In this document: positions 8,574-16,451 of the stretch, in pieces
How positions within the stretch are numbered: the first letter of the stretch is position 1
Layout: every line of letters begins with the position of its first letter
Assembly: GCF_009469695.1 (NCBI RefSeq)
Contig: NZ_SSSR01000006.1
Span: 62,001-126,000 of the forward strand
Reading direction: 5' to 3'
DNA: 64,000 nucleotides
From: Propionivibrio limicola
GTDB taxonomy: Bacteria > Pseudomonadota > Gammaproteobacteria > Burkholderiales > Rhodocyclaceae
Translations under genes and position numbers: made by a program
The notes under the pieces: generated by a model
The model's input: only the letters and a program-made list of their open reading frames with translations
What the model was told of the DNA's origin: nothing
The model's database searches: none

Positions 8574-9239
8574 ATGAACCTGCTTGAACAACTAATCGGA
8601 CAACTTGCCTGCGCCTTGCCGGGCGCGACCCGGATTTTTCACCAGCACAAGCTCGATTTCTGCTGCGGCGGTCACAAGAGCCTGCGCGAAGCCGCCGAAA
8701 AGCGCGGGGTCAATCCGCAAGTCTTGCTGGATGCACTGCAGCCGCTGCAAACCGTCGATTCATCCGATCGCGATTGGCGCACGGCGCCGGCGTCGGAGCT
8801 GATCGAATACATCCTGCGTCGTTTTCACGAGCGTCATCGCGAAGAGATTCCCGAACTGATTCGCCTTGCCAGACGTGTCGAACAGGTGCACGGCGAGCGC
8901 CCGGATTGTCCGACCGGCCTGGCGGATCATCTCGAGGCGATGTTCCAGGAACTGCTCAGCCACATGATGAAGGAAGAACAGGTGCTCTTCCCGATGTTGC
9001 TGGATGGACATGACCGCCTGGCCAAATCGCCGATCGCGGTAATGCGTTTCGAGCATGACCAGCACGGCGAGGCGCTGGCGCGACTGGAAAGCCTGACCGA
9101 CGACATCACCGCGCCGGCCGATGCGTGCAATACGTGGCGGGCGCTTTACGCGGGCCTGAGGCAGCTGCGGGAAGACCTGATGCAGCACATCCACCTTGAA
9201 AACAATGTGCTGTTTCTCAATGCCGAGCAGTTCAACTAA
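8574..9239 (+). CDS. ric: RIC/YtfE/ScdA di-iron iron-sulfur-cluster repair protein (NorA-like)
   Basis: 221 residues, the family length. The short N-terminal ScdA_N domain has the FCCGG motif (about 29-33: KLDFCCGGHKSL). The hemerythrin-like four-helix domain follows, with metal-ligand motifs IEYILRRFHERHREEIP, LLSHMMKEEQVLFPML, MRFEHDQHGEAL and LMQHIHLENNVLF. These cytoplasmic proteins restore iron-sulfur clusters damaged by NO or peroxide. In Ralstonia the homolog NorA is driven by NorR from a sigma-54 promoter, and the same arrangement is visible here. The PAS gene begins six bases after its stop, so the two are probably one transcript. No NO reductase gene is adjacent. Confidence 0.92.
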   Translation: MNLLEQLIGQLACALPGATRIFHQHKLDFCCGGHKSLREAAEKRGVNPQVLLDALQPLQTVDSSDRDWRTAPASELIEYILRRFHERHREEIPELIRLARRVEQVHGERPDCPTGLADHLEAMFQELLSHMMKEEQVLFPMLLDGHDRLAKSPIAVMRFEHDQHGEALARLESLTDDITAPADACNTWRALYAGLRQLREDLMQHIHLENNVLFLNAEQFN

Positions 9240-9244
9240 AAGAT

Positions 9245-9673
9245 ATGGAACATAGCCACGAAGAACTGCCTCGGCTCGCCGAATCGATTATCGAGCAAAC
9301 GGCCGAGGCCATCATTTATGCCGACCGAGGCGGCATCATCCGGCGCTGGAACCGCGCGGCGGCCAGCATGTTCGGCTATCCGGCCGCCGAAGCCATCGGG
9401 AAAAGTCTCGACCTGATCATTCCCGAGCGCTTGCGCGCCGCCCATTGGCGCGGTTTCGACGCCGCCGTGGCGAACGGCGCCACCCGTCTGCATGGACATC
9501 CGACGCTGACGCGCGCGGAGCACCCGTCCGGCAAAAAGCTCTATGTCGAAATGAGCTTTACGCTGGTGACGGACACGACGGGCACCGTACAGGGCTCGGT
9601 GGCGGTCGCGCGCGATGTCACCGAACGCGTCGAGCGTGAACAAGCCGCGGCGCAAGGATATGCCGCCGGCTAG
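9245..9673 (+). CDS. Stand-alone PAS domain protein
   Basis: 142 residues, essentially one PAS S-box: SIIEQTAEAIIYADRGGIIR, RWNRAAASMFGYPAAEAIG, then SLDLIIPERLRAAHWRGFDA and a last strand ending VARDVTERVEREQAA. There is no kinase, GGDEF or other output domain and no membrane segment. PAS domains bind heme, flavin or small ligands, or mediate dimerisation. Being co-transcribed with ric behind a NorR-controlled promoter suggests a partner or ligand role in the NO response, which is inference. It starts six bases after ric. Confidence 0.82.
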   Translation: MEHSHEELPRLAESIIEQTAEAIIYADRGGIIRRWNRAAASMFGYPAAEAIGKSLDLIIPERLRAAHWRGFDAAVANGATRLHGHPTLTRAEHPSGKKLYVEMSFTLVTDTTGTVQGSVAVARDVTERVEREQAAAQGYAAG

Positions 9674-9739
9674 GCCGTGCCGTGCCGCGCGGATAGCTTG
9701 CGCAGAGCGCAAGCCCCTTTCATCAGGAGCGACATACAG

Positions 9740-10930
9740 ATGCATCATCTTCGAACCCGCGCCGTCCATGCCGGACAACAGCCCGACCCGGTCAATGGCG
9801 CGATTGCGACGCCGATCAACCAGACCACGGCCTTCGGGTATGGCACGCTCGACAACGGCGCGGCGCTCTTTGCCGGCGAGGTGAAAGGCTATCGCTACAG
9901 CCGTTTTGCCAACCCGACCGTCACCGCGCTCGAAGCCAAGATGGCCGATCTGGAAGGCGCGGCGACGGCCGTCGCTTTCAGCAGCGGCACCGCCGCAACT
10001 TCCGCTATCATGCTGGCGCTGCTTGAACCGGGCGACGCGATCGCGTTTCTCGGACCGCTGTACGGCGGCACCGAAAGTGTCTTCCGTTCGCTCGGCGCGC
10101 GCTTCGGCATCGAGGTCATCGACGCCTCGGAGCGCGGCTTGGCCGCAAGCCTGACGCCGGCGACACGGCTGATCTGGGTCGAAACGCTGACCAACCCGAC
10201 GCTGCAACTGCACGATTTGGCCGAAATCGCCGCGATAGCCAAGGCCCAGGGGATTACGACGGTGGCGGATAACACGTTCTGCACGCCGTGTCTGACGCGA
10301 CCGCTCGACCATGGCGTCGATCTGGTGATGCACTCAATGACCAAATACCTGGGCGGGCATGGCGACGCCACCGGCGGCATCGTTTCCGGGCCGGAACAGC
10401 ACATCGAGCGAATCCGCAAACTCGGACTGGGGCAGCTTGGCGGAAACCTGTCGCCCCAGGACGCCTTCCTGTTTCTGCGCGGCATCAAAACCCTGCCGTT
10501 ACGCATGGCCGCCCATTGCGAGGGGGCGGCACGGGTAGCCGATTTTCTGGCGAACCATGCCGCCGTAGCAGAAACCCATTACCCAGGACTGCCGTCCCAT
10601 CCCCAGCACGCGTTGGCGAAGAAGCAAATGCAGGGCGGCTATGGCGGGGTCGTTGCCTTTGAAATGGCGAGCGGCGGACGGCAGGCGGCCGCGGCCGTCC
10701 TCGACCATCTGGCGCTGTTTACGCAGGCCGTTTCGCTCGGCGATGTCGACAGCCTCGCCTGCCATCCGGCGACCACCACGCACAGCGTCGTTCCGGCGGA
10801 AGTCCGGGCCAAATACGGAATTCGCGACGGACTGATCCGGCTCAGCGTGGGTATTGAAGATCCGGACGATTTGATTGCCGATCTCGGCACGGCGCTGGCG
10901 CAGAGCTCAACGGGCCCGAAGGGCGGCTAA
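9740..10930 (+). CDS. Cys/Met metabolism PLP-dependent enzyme (methionine gamma-lyase/cystathionine synthase-lyase type)
   Basis: 396 residues, typical for the gamma-family transsulfuration enzymes. Seen: YRYSRFANPTVTALE, the PLP phosphate-binding region AVAFSSGTAATSAIML, VETLTNPTL, VADNTFCTP and the PLP lysine K202 in SMTKYLGGHGD. The C-terminus has ATTTHSV and GIRDGLIRLSVGIEDPDDL. Members make or cleave cystathionine, homocysteine or methionine, and sequence alone does not separate these roles. The ATG at 9740 has AGGAGC upstream. It lies 66 bp after the PAS gene and may share the NO-induced transcript, possibly linking sulfur supply to cluster repair (inference). Confidence 0.85.
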   Translation: MHHLRTRAVHAGQQPDPVNGAIATPINQTTAFGYGTLDNGAALFAGEVKGYRYSRFANPTVTALEAKMADLEGAATAVAFSSGTAATSAIMLALLEPGDAIAFLGPLYGGTESVFRSLGARFGIEVIDASERGLAASLTPATRLIWVETLTNPTLQLHDLAEIAAIAKAQGITTVADNTFCTPCLTRPLDHGVDLVMHSMTKYLGGHGDATGGIVSGPEQHIERIRKLGLGQLGGNLSPQDAFLFLRGIKTLPLRMAAHCEGAARVADFLANHAAVAETHYPGLPSHPQHALAKKQMQGGYGGVVAFEMASGGRQAAAAVLDHLALFTQAVSLGDVDSLACHPATTTHSVVPAEVRAKYGIRDGLIRLSVGIEDPDDLIADLGTALAQSSTGPKGG

Positions 10931-10964
10931 CCGCACGTGACGTGTGTCACTACGTTGATGCGCC

Positions 10965-10987
10965 GACAAAAGCGGCGGGCTTTCGTC
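10965..10987. terminator. Candidate terminator between convergent genes
   Basis: An inverted repeat, GACAAAAGC/GCTTTCGTC, with a five-base loop lies between the PLP enzyme and the LacI-family gene. Read on the minus strand all nine positions pair (one G-U). No strong T run follows, so activity is uncertain. Confidence 0.35.
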
Positions 10988-11043
10988 ATTTCGTCGCTTC
11001 GGCGTGGGGAAAAACAGAGAGGCCCGAGCTTCAGGGCACCGAT

Positions 11044-12069
11044 TCAGTCCCCGCCCCTCGTATTCTGCCGGCTGCGCCAATGAAGAACGGCGGGAACCGT
11101 GCACGAAGCGGCTGCACGGCCCTGCAGCAGGCCCAACAGCCCGGCCAGGCTGGCGCTGGCCAGCGCCGCGCTATCCTGCCCGATGGCGTCGATCTTGAGC
11201 GGCAGGCAGTCGAGCAGGTAGTGGTCGTCGAAGGTCAGGACGCGCTTGGGGGCGACATCGAAATGCCGGTGTTCGCTGATGAAGGCCAGAGCGCCTTCGA
11301 GCAGGGTGATCGAGCCGGTGAATAGCACCTGCGGATAACGCCCGAGATCACGGAAACACTCCTGCATCAGGGCGTAGCCGCTGCTGCGCCGGTAGTCGCG
11401 GGCGCGCACCCAACCGGGTTGTTCCGGCAACCCGGCCTGCGTGAGCGCGGCGCGGAATCCGTTGAGGCGGTCGATGCTCGGCGACAGGTAGGGCTGGCCG
11501 CCAAAGTAATACGCTTCCGAGGCGCCGCTATTCAAGGCGTCGAGCAGCAAGGAGGTGACGGCACTTTCGGCATCGGTTACCACATAGGGCAAGGGCGTTC
11601 CGTCCAACCGCCGGTCGACGAGGATCAGCGGCAGGCGCGACCGCCATTTGATGTAGGCCTCAGGTTCGGGCGAACAGGGCACGACCATCAGGCCGTCGAC
11701 CTGCCGGGCGATCAAGTGTTCGATGCCGGCCGCTTCCTGTTCGGGTTCGTCGTTGCTCGTCACGACCAGTAACTGGTAACCGGCCTGATGGCAGAGCGGT
11801 TCCATCGCCTGCGCCAGACTGGCATGAGCAAAGTTGGTCAGTTCCGGAACGACGAGGCCAAGGGTGTTGCTGCAGCCGGAGCGCAGAGCGCGCGCCGAGT
11901 GCGATGGCTGGAAATTGTTATCGCGCGCGGTGGCGAGCACGCGTTCCTGTGTCGCCGCCGAGATGCGGTATTGCTCGGCCCGGCCGTTGAGCACCATGCT
12001 CGCCGTGGTGCGTGAAACCCCGGCCAGGCGGGCGATGTCGTCAATGGTCAGGCGGGTTGGTTTGCTCAT
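11044..12069 (-). CDS. LacI-family transcriptional regulator, FruR/Cra-like
   Basis: 341 residues. The N-terminal helix-turn-helix is TIDDIARLAGVSRTTASMVL followed by NGRAEQYRIS, which is the FruR/Cra type rather than the classic LacI type. A periplasmic-binding-protein-like effector domain follows (LGLVVPELTNFAHASLAQAM, IEHLIARQVDGLMVV, LTFDDHYLLDCLPLKIDAIG). The start at 12069 is preferred over 12120 because the family begins just before the helix-turn-helix. It is the last gene of the minus-strand run after ribokinase and the TRAP genes. Cra-like operators at 2389-2404 and 16382-16397 are its likely targets. The effector is probably a phosphorylated sugar of the pathway (inference). Confidence 0.88.
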   Translation of the reverse strand: MSKPTRLTIDDIARLAGVSRTTASMVLNGRAEQYRISAATQERVLATARDNNFQPSHSARALRSGCSNTLGLVVPELTNFAHASLAQAMEPLCHQAGYQLLVVTSNDEPEQEAAGIEHLIARQVDGLMVVPCSPEPEAYIKWRSRLPLILVDRRLDGTPLPYVVTDAESAVTSLLLDALNSGASEAYYFGGQPYLSPSIDRLNGFRAALTQAGLPEQPGWVRARDYRRSSGYALMQECFRDLGRYPQVLFTGSITLLEGALAFISEHRHFDVAPKRVLTFDDHYLLDCLPLKIDAIGQDSAALASASLAGLLGLLQGRAAASCTVPAVLHWRSRQNTRGGD

Positions 12070-12139
12070 GGATACCGGTGGGCGTCGATCAGGCGTGCCG
12101 CAGGGGAGTCCCTGCGGCACAAGGCAAAAGACGGGAATT

Positions 12140-13435
12140 TTACTGGGTTGCGTAGCCCATGGATTGCGGCAGCCACAAGACGATCTGCGGGAAGAGCGTC
12201 ATCAGCAACAACGAAATCAGCAGCAGCGCCATGAAGGGCAGACTCTGCCGAATCATGCCTTTCAGGGACGTTCCGGTGAGCGCGTTGATCACGAACAGCA
12301 ACATGCCGAAGGGCGGGGTGACGAGGCCGATCATCATGTTGACCACGACGACAACGCCAAAATGCACCAGGTCGACGCCCATGATCTTGGCCGATGGAAT
12401 CAGCAGCGGCACCAGCACCAGCAACATGGTCGAGGTATCGAGGAAACAACCGAGAACGAGGAAAACCAAGTTGGCCAGCAGCAGGAACTGGAGCTTGGTG
12501 AATTCATGCTGGGTGAACCACTGGGCGACGAGATCGGGAATCTGCTCCGAAGCGATGGCGTAGTTCATGATGAAGGCGCTGGCGACGATCAGCGTCACCG
12601 AGGCGCTCTGCCGCAACGATTCCTGCAGGACATGCCACATCCGCTGCCAAGTCAGGCTGCGGTAATAGATCGTCAACAGGATGGCGTGCATGGCGGCAAC
12701 GGCGGCAGCTTCGGTCGGCGTGAACACACCGGAGTAGATACCCCCGAGCAGCACGATCGGTAGCGTCAGCGGCAGGAAGCCTTGCAACACCACCTTCGGC
12801 ATATCCCTGAAATGCGTGCGCTCCTCGCGCGGAAAATCGTGGATACGACCAAGGATATAGATACCAACCATCAGCGAAAACGCCATCAGGAAGCCGGGAA
12901 CGACACCGCCGAGGAACAGCGCGCCGACCGAGGAACCCGACACCAGCGCGTAAATGACCATCGGAATCGACGGCGGGATGATCGGCCCGATCGTCGATGA
13001 ACACGCCGTCAGCGCGCCGGCGAATTCCGGCGTGAAGCGTTTTTTGTCGGTCATCATGCGCATCGAGACGAGGCCGGGGCCGGCCGCATCGGCGATGGCA
13101 CTGCCGCTCATGCCGGAGAAGATGACGCTGACAATCACATTGACGTAGGCGAGGCCGCCACGGAAATGCCCGACCAGTGCGATAGCCATGGCAAACAGCC
13201 GCTCGCTGATGGCGCCGGCATTCATGATGCTGGCCGCCAGAATGAACAAAGGCACGGCCAGCAGCACGTAGCTGTTATACAGGCCATTGAGCACCTGCTC
13301 GGCCATCAGGCCGACATCTTGGCCCTTGGCGATCAGATACGCCACGCCGCCGGCCAGCATGCCGAAGGAAATAGGGGCGCGCAGCAACATGGTGCCGCCC
13401 ATGACGGCCAGCATGAGGATAAGTGCGTTGCTCAT
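12140..13435 (-). CDS. dctM: TRAP transporter large permease, DctM type
   Basis: 431 residues and strongly hydrophobic, with about a dozen membrane segments expected in the inner membrane. Family features include GGTMLLRAPISFGMLAGG, SGMSGSAIADAAGPGLVSM and CSSTIGPIIPPSIPMVIYAL. DctM is the channel subunit of tripartite ATP-independent periplasmic transporters and uses the sodium gradient. It overlaps the small permease by four bases (ATGA), so translation is probably coupled. The substrate is probably the sugar or sugar acid handled by the neighbouring enzymes, judged by context only. Confidence 0.93.
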   Translation of the reverse strand: MSNALILMLAVMGGTMLLRAPISFGMLAGGVAYLIAKGQDVGLMAEQVLNGLYNSYVLLAVPLFILAASIMNAGAISERLFAMAIALVGHFRGGLAYVNVIVSVIFSGMSGSAIADAAGPGLVSMRMMTDKKRFTPEFAGALTACSSTIGPIIPPSIPMVIYALVSGSSVGALFLGGVVPGFLMAFSLMVGIYILGRIHDFPREERTHFRDMPKVVLQGFLPLTLPIVLLGGIYSGVFTPTEAAAVAAMHAILLTIYYRSLTWQRMWHVLQESLRQSASVTLIVASAFIMNYAIASEQIPDLVAQWFTQHEFTKLQFLLLANLVFLVLGCFLDTSTMLLVLVPLLIPSAKIMGVDLVHFGVVVVVNMMIGLVTPPFGMLLFVINALTGTSLKGMIRQSLPFMALLLISLLLMTLFPQIVLWLPQSMGYATQ

Positions 13436-13944
13436 TCGACGGACTCCGCGTTGTGTTCATCATGGGTTGGCACACCGACTTCAGTTTGCCAGGTCGGCCC
13501 GAACAGGACGATCAGCTTGCGCAGGTAAAGCAGCCCGATCGCCAGCAGGAAGAGGATAAACGGGGCGAATACCAGACCGAAGGGCACATCGAGCACGGGC
13601 GTTTTCTCCCGCATCATGAAACTGACGTAGCTGTATGAGGCCGGTACGGCCCAGAGAAAAAGCCCACCGATCGCGAGGGAATAGGCGACGGAGAAAACCC
13701 GCTTGCCCTGCGGCGGCAGGTGCTCGTAAATCAGGTCGAGCATCACGTGGTCCTTCTCCTTGAGCAGGAAGGCGCCCGCCCAGAACATGCTGAACACGTA
13801 CAGGATCACGATCAGTTCATCGCTCCAGGTCAGCGGCTTGTTGAAGACGAAGCGCAGGATCACCTGAAAGATGAAGGTCAGAAACAGGATGCCATAACTG
13901 GCTGTGCCGATGAATTCGGCAATTCTTTTTAATTGCTTGAACAT
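13432..13944 (-). CDS. dctQ: TRAP transporter small permease, DctQ type
   Basis: 170 residues with four membrane segments, the usual DctQ layout: LKRIAEFIGTASYGILFLTF, LIVILYVFSMFWAGAFLLKE, VAYSLAIGGLFLWAVPASYS and GLVFAPFILFLLAIGLLYL. The typical FNKPLTWSDE and VMLDLIYEHLP connect them. The ATG at 13944 follows a GGGGGA ribosome binding site; the ATG at 13974 would add ten residues outside the family. It pairs with DctM in the inner membrane and overlaps it by four bases. Confidence 0.9.
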   Translation of the reverse strand: MFKQLKRIAEFIGTASYGILFLTFIFQVILRFVFNKPLTWSDELIVILYVFSMFWAGAFLLKEKDHVMLDLIYEHLPPQGKRVFSVAYSLAIGGLFLWAVPASYSYVSFMMREKTPVLDVPFGLVFAPFILFLLAIGLLYLRKLIVLFGPTWQTEVGVPTHDEHNAESVE

Positions 13945-14035
13945 AAATCCCCCTGCAGACTTCCGGAAAACCATGCCAGCTTCCCGGCAGGTACGTCGGA
14001 GGGGTTTCTCCTGGACGGAGAAACCCCAAAAACAC

Positions 14036-15061
14036 TTATTTCACGGCATTGATGCGCTCAAGCAAGCCCTTCGGCCAGATCTTGGCGTAGTCGGAATTCA
14101 GGTATTTGTCCTGAACCGCCTTGCGGAAAGCGTCGACATCCGGCTTGACGATCTTCATGCCCTTGGCCTTGAACTCGTCGACGATCGCCGCCTCGTCCTT
14201 GATGCGGTTTTCGTTGTTGTACTTGGCAGCGGCCTGCGCGGCGGCCTTCACCTTCTGCTGCTGGGCCGGGGTCATGGCATTGAACGTCTTGCTGGCCATC
14301 GACAGGAAGATCGCATCGACGAGGTGGTCGGTCATCACCACGGTCTTGCTGACCTCGTAGAACTTCGCCGCACGCGTGCTTGGCAGCGGATTGTCCTGCC
14401 CGTCGATGGTGCCGGTCTTGAGCGCCAGATAGACTTCGCCGAAGGCCAAGGGCGTCGGCGTTGCACCGAGCGCTTCGCCGAGGAACAGCCATTCCTTGCT
14501 GGCCGGCATGCGCAGTTTGACGCCCTTGAGGTCAGCCGGCGTCTTCACATTTTTGTCTTCGCGCAGCATGACCTGGCGGGTGCCGAGGTAGGCGGTGGCG
14601 AGCGGCGTCACTTCCATTTTCTGGATCACCGGCTTGAAGACTTCCGCACCGATCGGGCCGTTGAATACCTTCTGCTGGTGATCCGGATCGCGAATGATGT
14701 AGCCGGCGGTGAAGATCGAGAATTCCGGCACGATCTTGGAAATATCCTGCGCCGAGATCGGCGCCATTTCCAGGTTGCCGCGCGCCATCGCGGCCGGTTC
14801 GGTGCCTTGCTTGAACAGCGCGGCATTCAGGTGGATCTGCACATCGAACTCGCCCGGCGCCGATTTTTCCAGCGTGTCCTTGAACACGGTCCACATCTTG
14901 GCGTGCCAGTCGTCCGGCACGGCGGCGGTGGAAATGCGGATCACCTGCTTGGTCTGCGCCATGGTTTGCGGCGCGCCAAAGCCGAGGCCCAGCGCGGCGA
15001 CAACGGCCAGTGTCTTGAGGCCGGCACTTTGCAGGACATGCTTGAATGTTTTTTGACTCAT
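14036..15061 (-). CDS. dctP: TRAP transporter periplasmic solute-binding protein, DctP type
   Basis: 341 residues with an N-terminal Sec signal peptide (LKTLAVVAALGLGFGA, cleavage expected near TMA-QT). The mature protein has DctP-family markers: DWHAKMWTVFKDTLEK, GVKLRMPASKEWLFLGEALG and GTIDGQDNPLPS. The start at 15061 has AAGGAGAAGC upstream, while an in-frame ATG at 15184 would hide the signal peptide. It captures the substrate for DctQM. The Arg in KLRMPAS is the usual carboxylate-binding residue, hinting that the ligand is an acid such as a sugar acid (inference). Confidence 0.92.
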   Translation of the reverse strand: MSQKTFKHVLQSAGLKTLAVVAALGLGFGAPQTMAQTKQVIRISTAAVPDDWHAKMWTVFKDTLEKSAPGEFDVQIHLNAALFKQGTEPAAMARGNLEMAPISAQDISKIVPEFSIFTAGYIIRDPDHQQKVFNGPIGAEVFKPVIQKMEVTPLATAYLGTRQVMLREDKNVKTPADLKGVKLRMPASKEWLFLGEALGATPTPLAFGEVYLALKTGTIDGQDNPLPSTRAAKFYEVSKTVVMTDHLVDAIFLSMASKTFNAMTPAQQQKVKAAAQAAAKYNNENRIKDEAAIVDEFKAKGMKIVKPDVDAFRKAVQDKYLNSDYAKIWPKGLLERINAVK

Positions 15062-15257
15062 GTGCTTCTCCTTACCATGCGTTGCAGAAAAACGAAGGCC
15101 AAGGTGCGCCCCCCGATGTGGAATCTCTAGCGTGAAGTTCCAGCGATTCCTCTTTCCGCCTGACTCGGCGACCCCTTGAACCAAGCCAGAAGCGGTGTTC
15201 CCCTGTGGCGACAGCGAATGTAATGGTGTTGGTGGCTGTCCGCCTTGTTCTAAATGT

Positions 15258-16157
15258 TCAGCTGCGGTTCTTTTTGTTCAGAAACTCTTCCAGTTCTGCT
15301 TTGGTCGGCATGCCGCTCTGTGCGCCCGCTTTCGTCACCGACAAGGCGCCGGCGGCGCAGGCGTGCCGGGCGAGATCCGGCAGATCCATTCCCCAGAAGG
15401 CCGCCAGCGCACCGTTGAAGGTGTCGCCGGCGCCCGTCGTATCGATGGCCTCGACGGCAAACGCCGCCTGATGGCGCACTTGGCCGCTGGAATCGGCGAA
15501 CCAGGCACCTTCGGCGCCGCGGGTCATCAGGATGCGCTGCGGATGACGGCGCAGCAGTCCGATCCAGTCGTCGTCGGGCTTGCCAAGCACGATGCCGAGT
15601 TCGTGCTCGTTCGGCGTCAGCAGCGTCACGCGGTCGAGCAGGCTCTCCGATAATGGAACGGCCGGTGCCGGATTGAGCAGGAACGGCGTGCCGTGATCGG
15701 CTGCCAGCGCCGCGGCGGCTTCCACCGTGGCGAGCGGAATTTCCAGCTGACAGAGCACCACATCGGCGGCGGCGAATGCCGCGTGCGCCGCATGGAGATC
15801 ATCGGGCGCGAGCGCATGGTTGGCGCCCGGTGCAACGACAATCGAATTTTCGGCCTGACAGACCGTGATCGCGGCGACGCCGGTCGAGGCGCGTTCATCG
15901 ATGCGGACATGGCGGGTGTCGATGCCTTCGCGCCCCAGGTGCGCGACGAGTTCCCGGCCGAAGGCGTCGTTGCCGACACAGCCGATCAGGGTGACCTGCG
16001 CGCCGAGGCGGCTCGCGGCGACGGCCTGATTGGCCCCCTTGCCGCCGGGAAAAGTGCGGAACTGTCGGCCCAGGATGGTCTCGCCCGGGGCCGGAAATTG
16101 GCTGGTTTCAACGACCAGATCCATATTGATGCTGCCGATCACCAATACCTTGCTCAT
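15258..16157 (-). CDS. rbsK: Ribokinase-family (PfkB) sugar kinase
   Basis: 299 residues, close to E. coli RbsK. It starts KVLVIGSINMDLVV and carries the ribokinase signatures GGKGANQAVAASRLG (about 38-52) and DTTGAGDTFNGALAAF, the latter with the catalytic Asp. LTPNEHEL is also typical. The start at 16157 follows AAGGTG; ATG 16244 would add 29 unrelated residues. Ribokinases phosphorylate ribose or related sugars at O5. It is the first gene of the minus-strand operon that includes the TRAP genes and the LacI regulator, behind the promoter at 16245-16272. Whether the true substrate is ribose is open. Confidence 0.88.
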   Translation of the reverse strand: MSKVLVIGSINMDLVVETSQFPAPGETILGRQFRTFPGGKGANQAVAASRLGAQVTLIGCVGNDAFGRELVAHLGREGIDTRHVRIDERASTGVAAITVCQAENSIVVAPGANHALAPDDLHAAHAAFAAADVVLCQLEIPLATVEAAAALAADHGTPFLLNPAPAVPLSESLLDRVTLLTPNEHELGIVLGKPDDDWIGLLRRHPQRILMTRGAEGAWFADSSGQVRHQAAFAVEAIDTTGAGDTFNGALAAFWGMDLPDLARHACAAGALSVTKAGAQSGMPTKAELEEFLNKKNRS

Positions 16158-16218
16158 GCCGCACCTTGCAGAAAAAACAAACGTTGGAGCAAATGCCGGA
16201 AGAATCACCGGAGCGATG

Positions 16219-16234
16219 ACTAAAACGTGCTCAG
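16219..16234. promoter_or_regulatory. Weak third Cra-like operator candidate upstream of ribokinase
   Basis: ACTAAAACGTGCTCAG lies just downstream of the minus-strand -10 box. It agrees with the reversed site 1 at 9 of 16 positions, including CTAAA-n-CGT. It is far less symmetric than the sites at 2389 and 16382, so it is listed only because its position would suit repression. Confidence 0.25.
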
Positions 16235-16244
16235 CAGGTGACAA

Positions 16245-16272
16245 CTTATACCAGACGATACGCCGGTGTCTA
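16245..16272 (-). promoter_or_regulatory. Sigma-70-type promoter of the ribokinase-TRAP-LacI operon
   Basis: On the minus strand: -35 TAGACA (16272-16267), a 16-bp spacer and -10 TATAAG (16250-16245), each one base from consensus. Transcription would start near 16238, about 80 bp ahead of the ribokinase start. Confidence 0.6.
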
Positions 16273-16345
16273 CCGGTTTCAGCGACCCGTTATGGGTATC
16301 CAGAACGTCGTGCAAGCGGCGTCTGTGGCGGCGATTCGCGATGGG

Positions 16346-16374
16346 TTGAAGCCGGCGCGTATTCCTCCTAGAAT
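16346..16374 (+). promoter_or_regulatory. Sigma-70-type promoter of the second DHDPS-family gene
   Basis: -35 TTGAAG (16346-16351), a 17-bp spacer and -10 TAGAAT (16369-16374). The predicted start near 16381 is directly next to the operator at 16382-16397. Confidence 0.6.
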
Positions 16375-16381
16375 CGCCCGA

Positions 16382-16397
16382 GCTGCATCGATTTAGC
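16382..16397. promoter_or_regulatory. Candidate Cra-like operator (site 2)
   Basis: GCTGCATCGATTTAGC matches the E. coli Cra palindrome GCTGAATCGATTCAGC at 14 of 16 positions and shares CGATTTAGC with the site at 2389-2404. It sits immediately after the -10 box of the lyase promoter. A second palindrome, GCGCAA-G-TTGCGC, follows at 16403-16415 and may bind another factor. Confidence 0.65.
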
Positions 16398-16451
16398 CCG
16401 TCGCGCAAGTTGCGCAATCGCGTGTGTCACCCTCTTGAGGAGAAGTCGGAA

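Noticed and set aside
8422-8575. Extension of NorR to ATG 8575
   Set aside because: The added residues match nothing in NorR and would place the NorR sites and the sigma-54 promoter inside coding sequence.
10937-10950. GTGACGTGTGTCAC palindrome resembling a CRP/FNR site
   Set aside because: It lies between two convergent gene ends with no promoter nearby; a chance match or part of a termination region is more likely.
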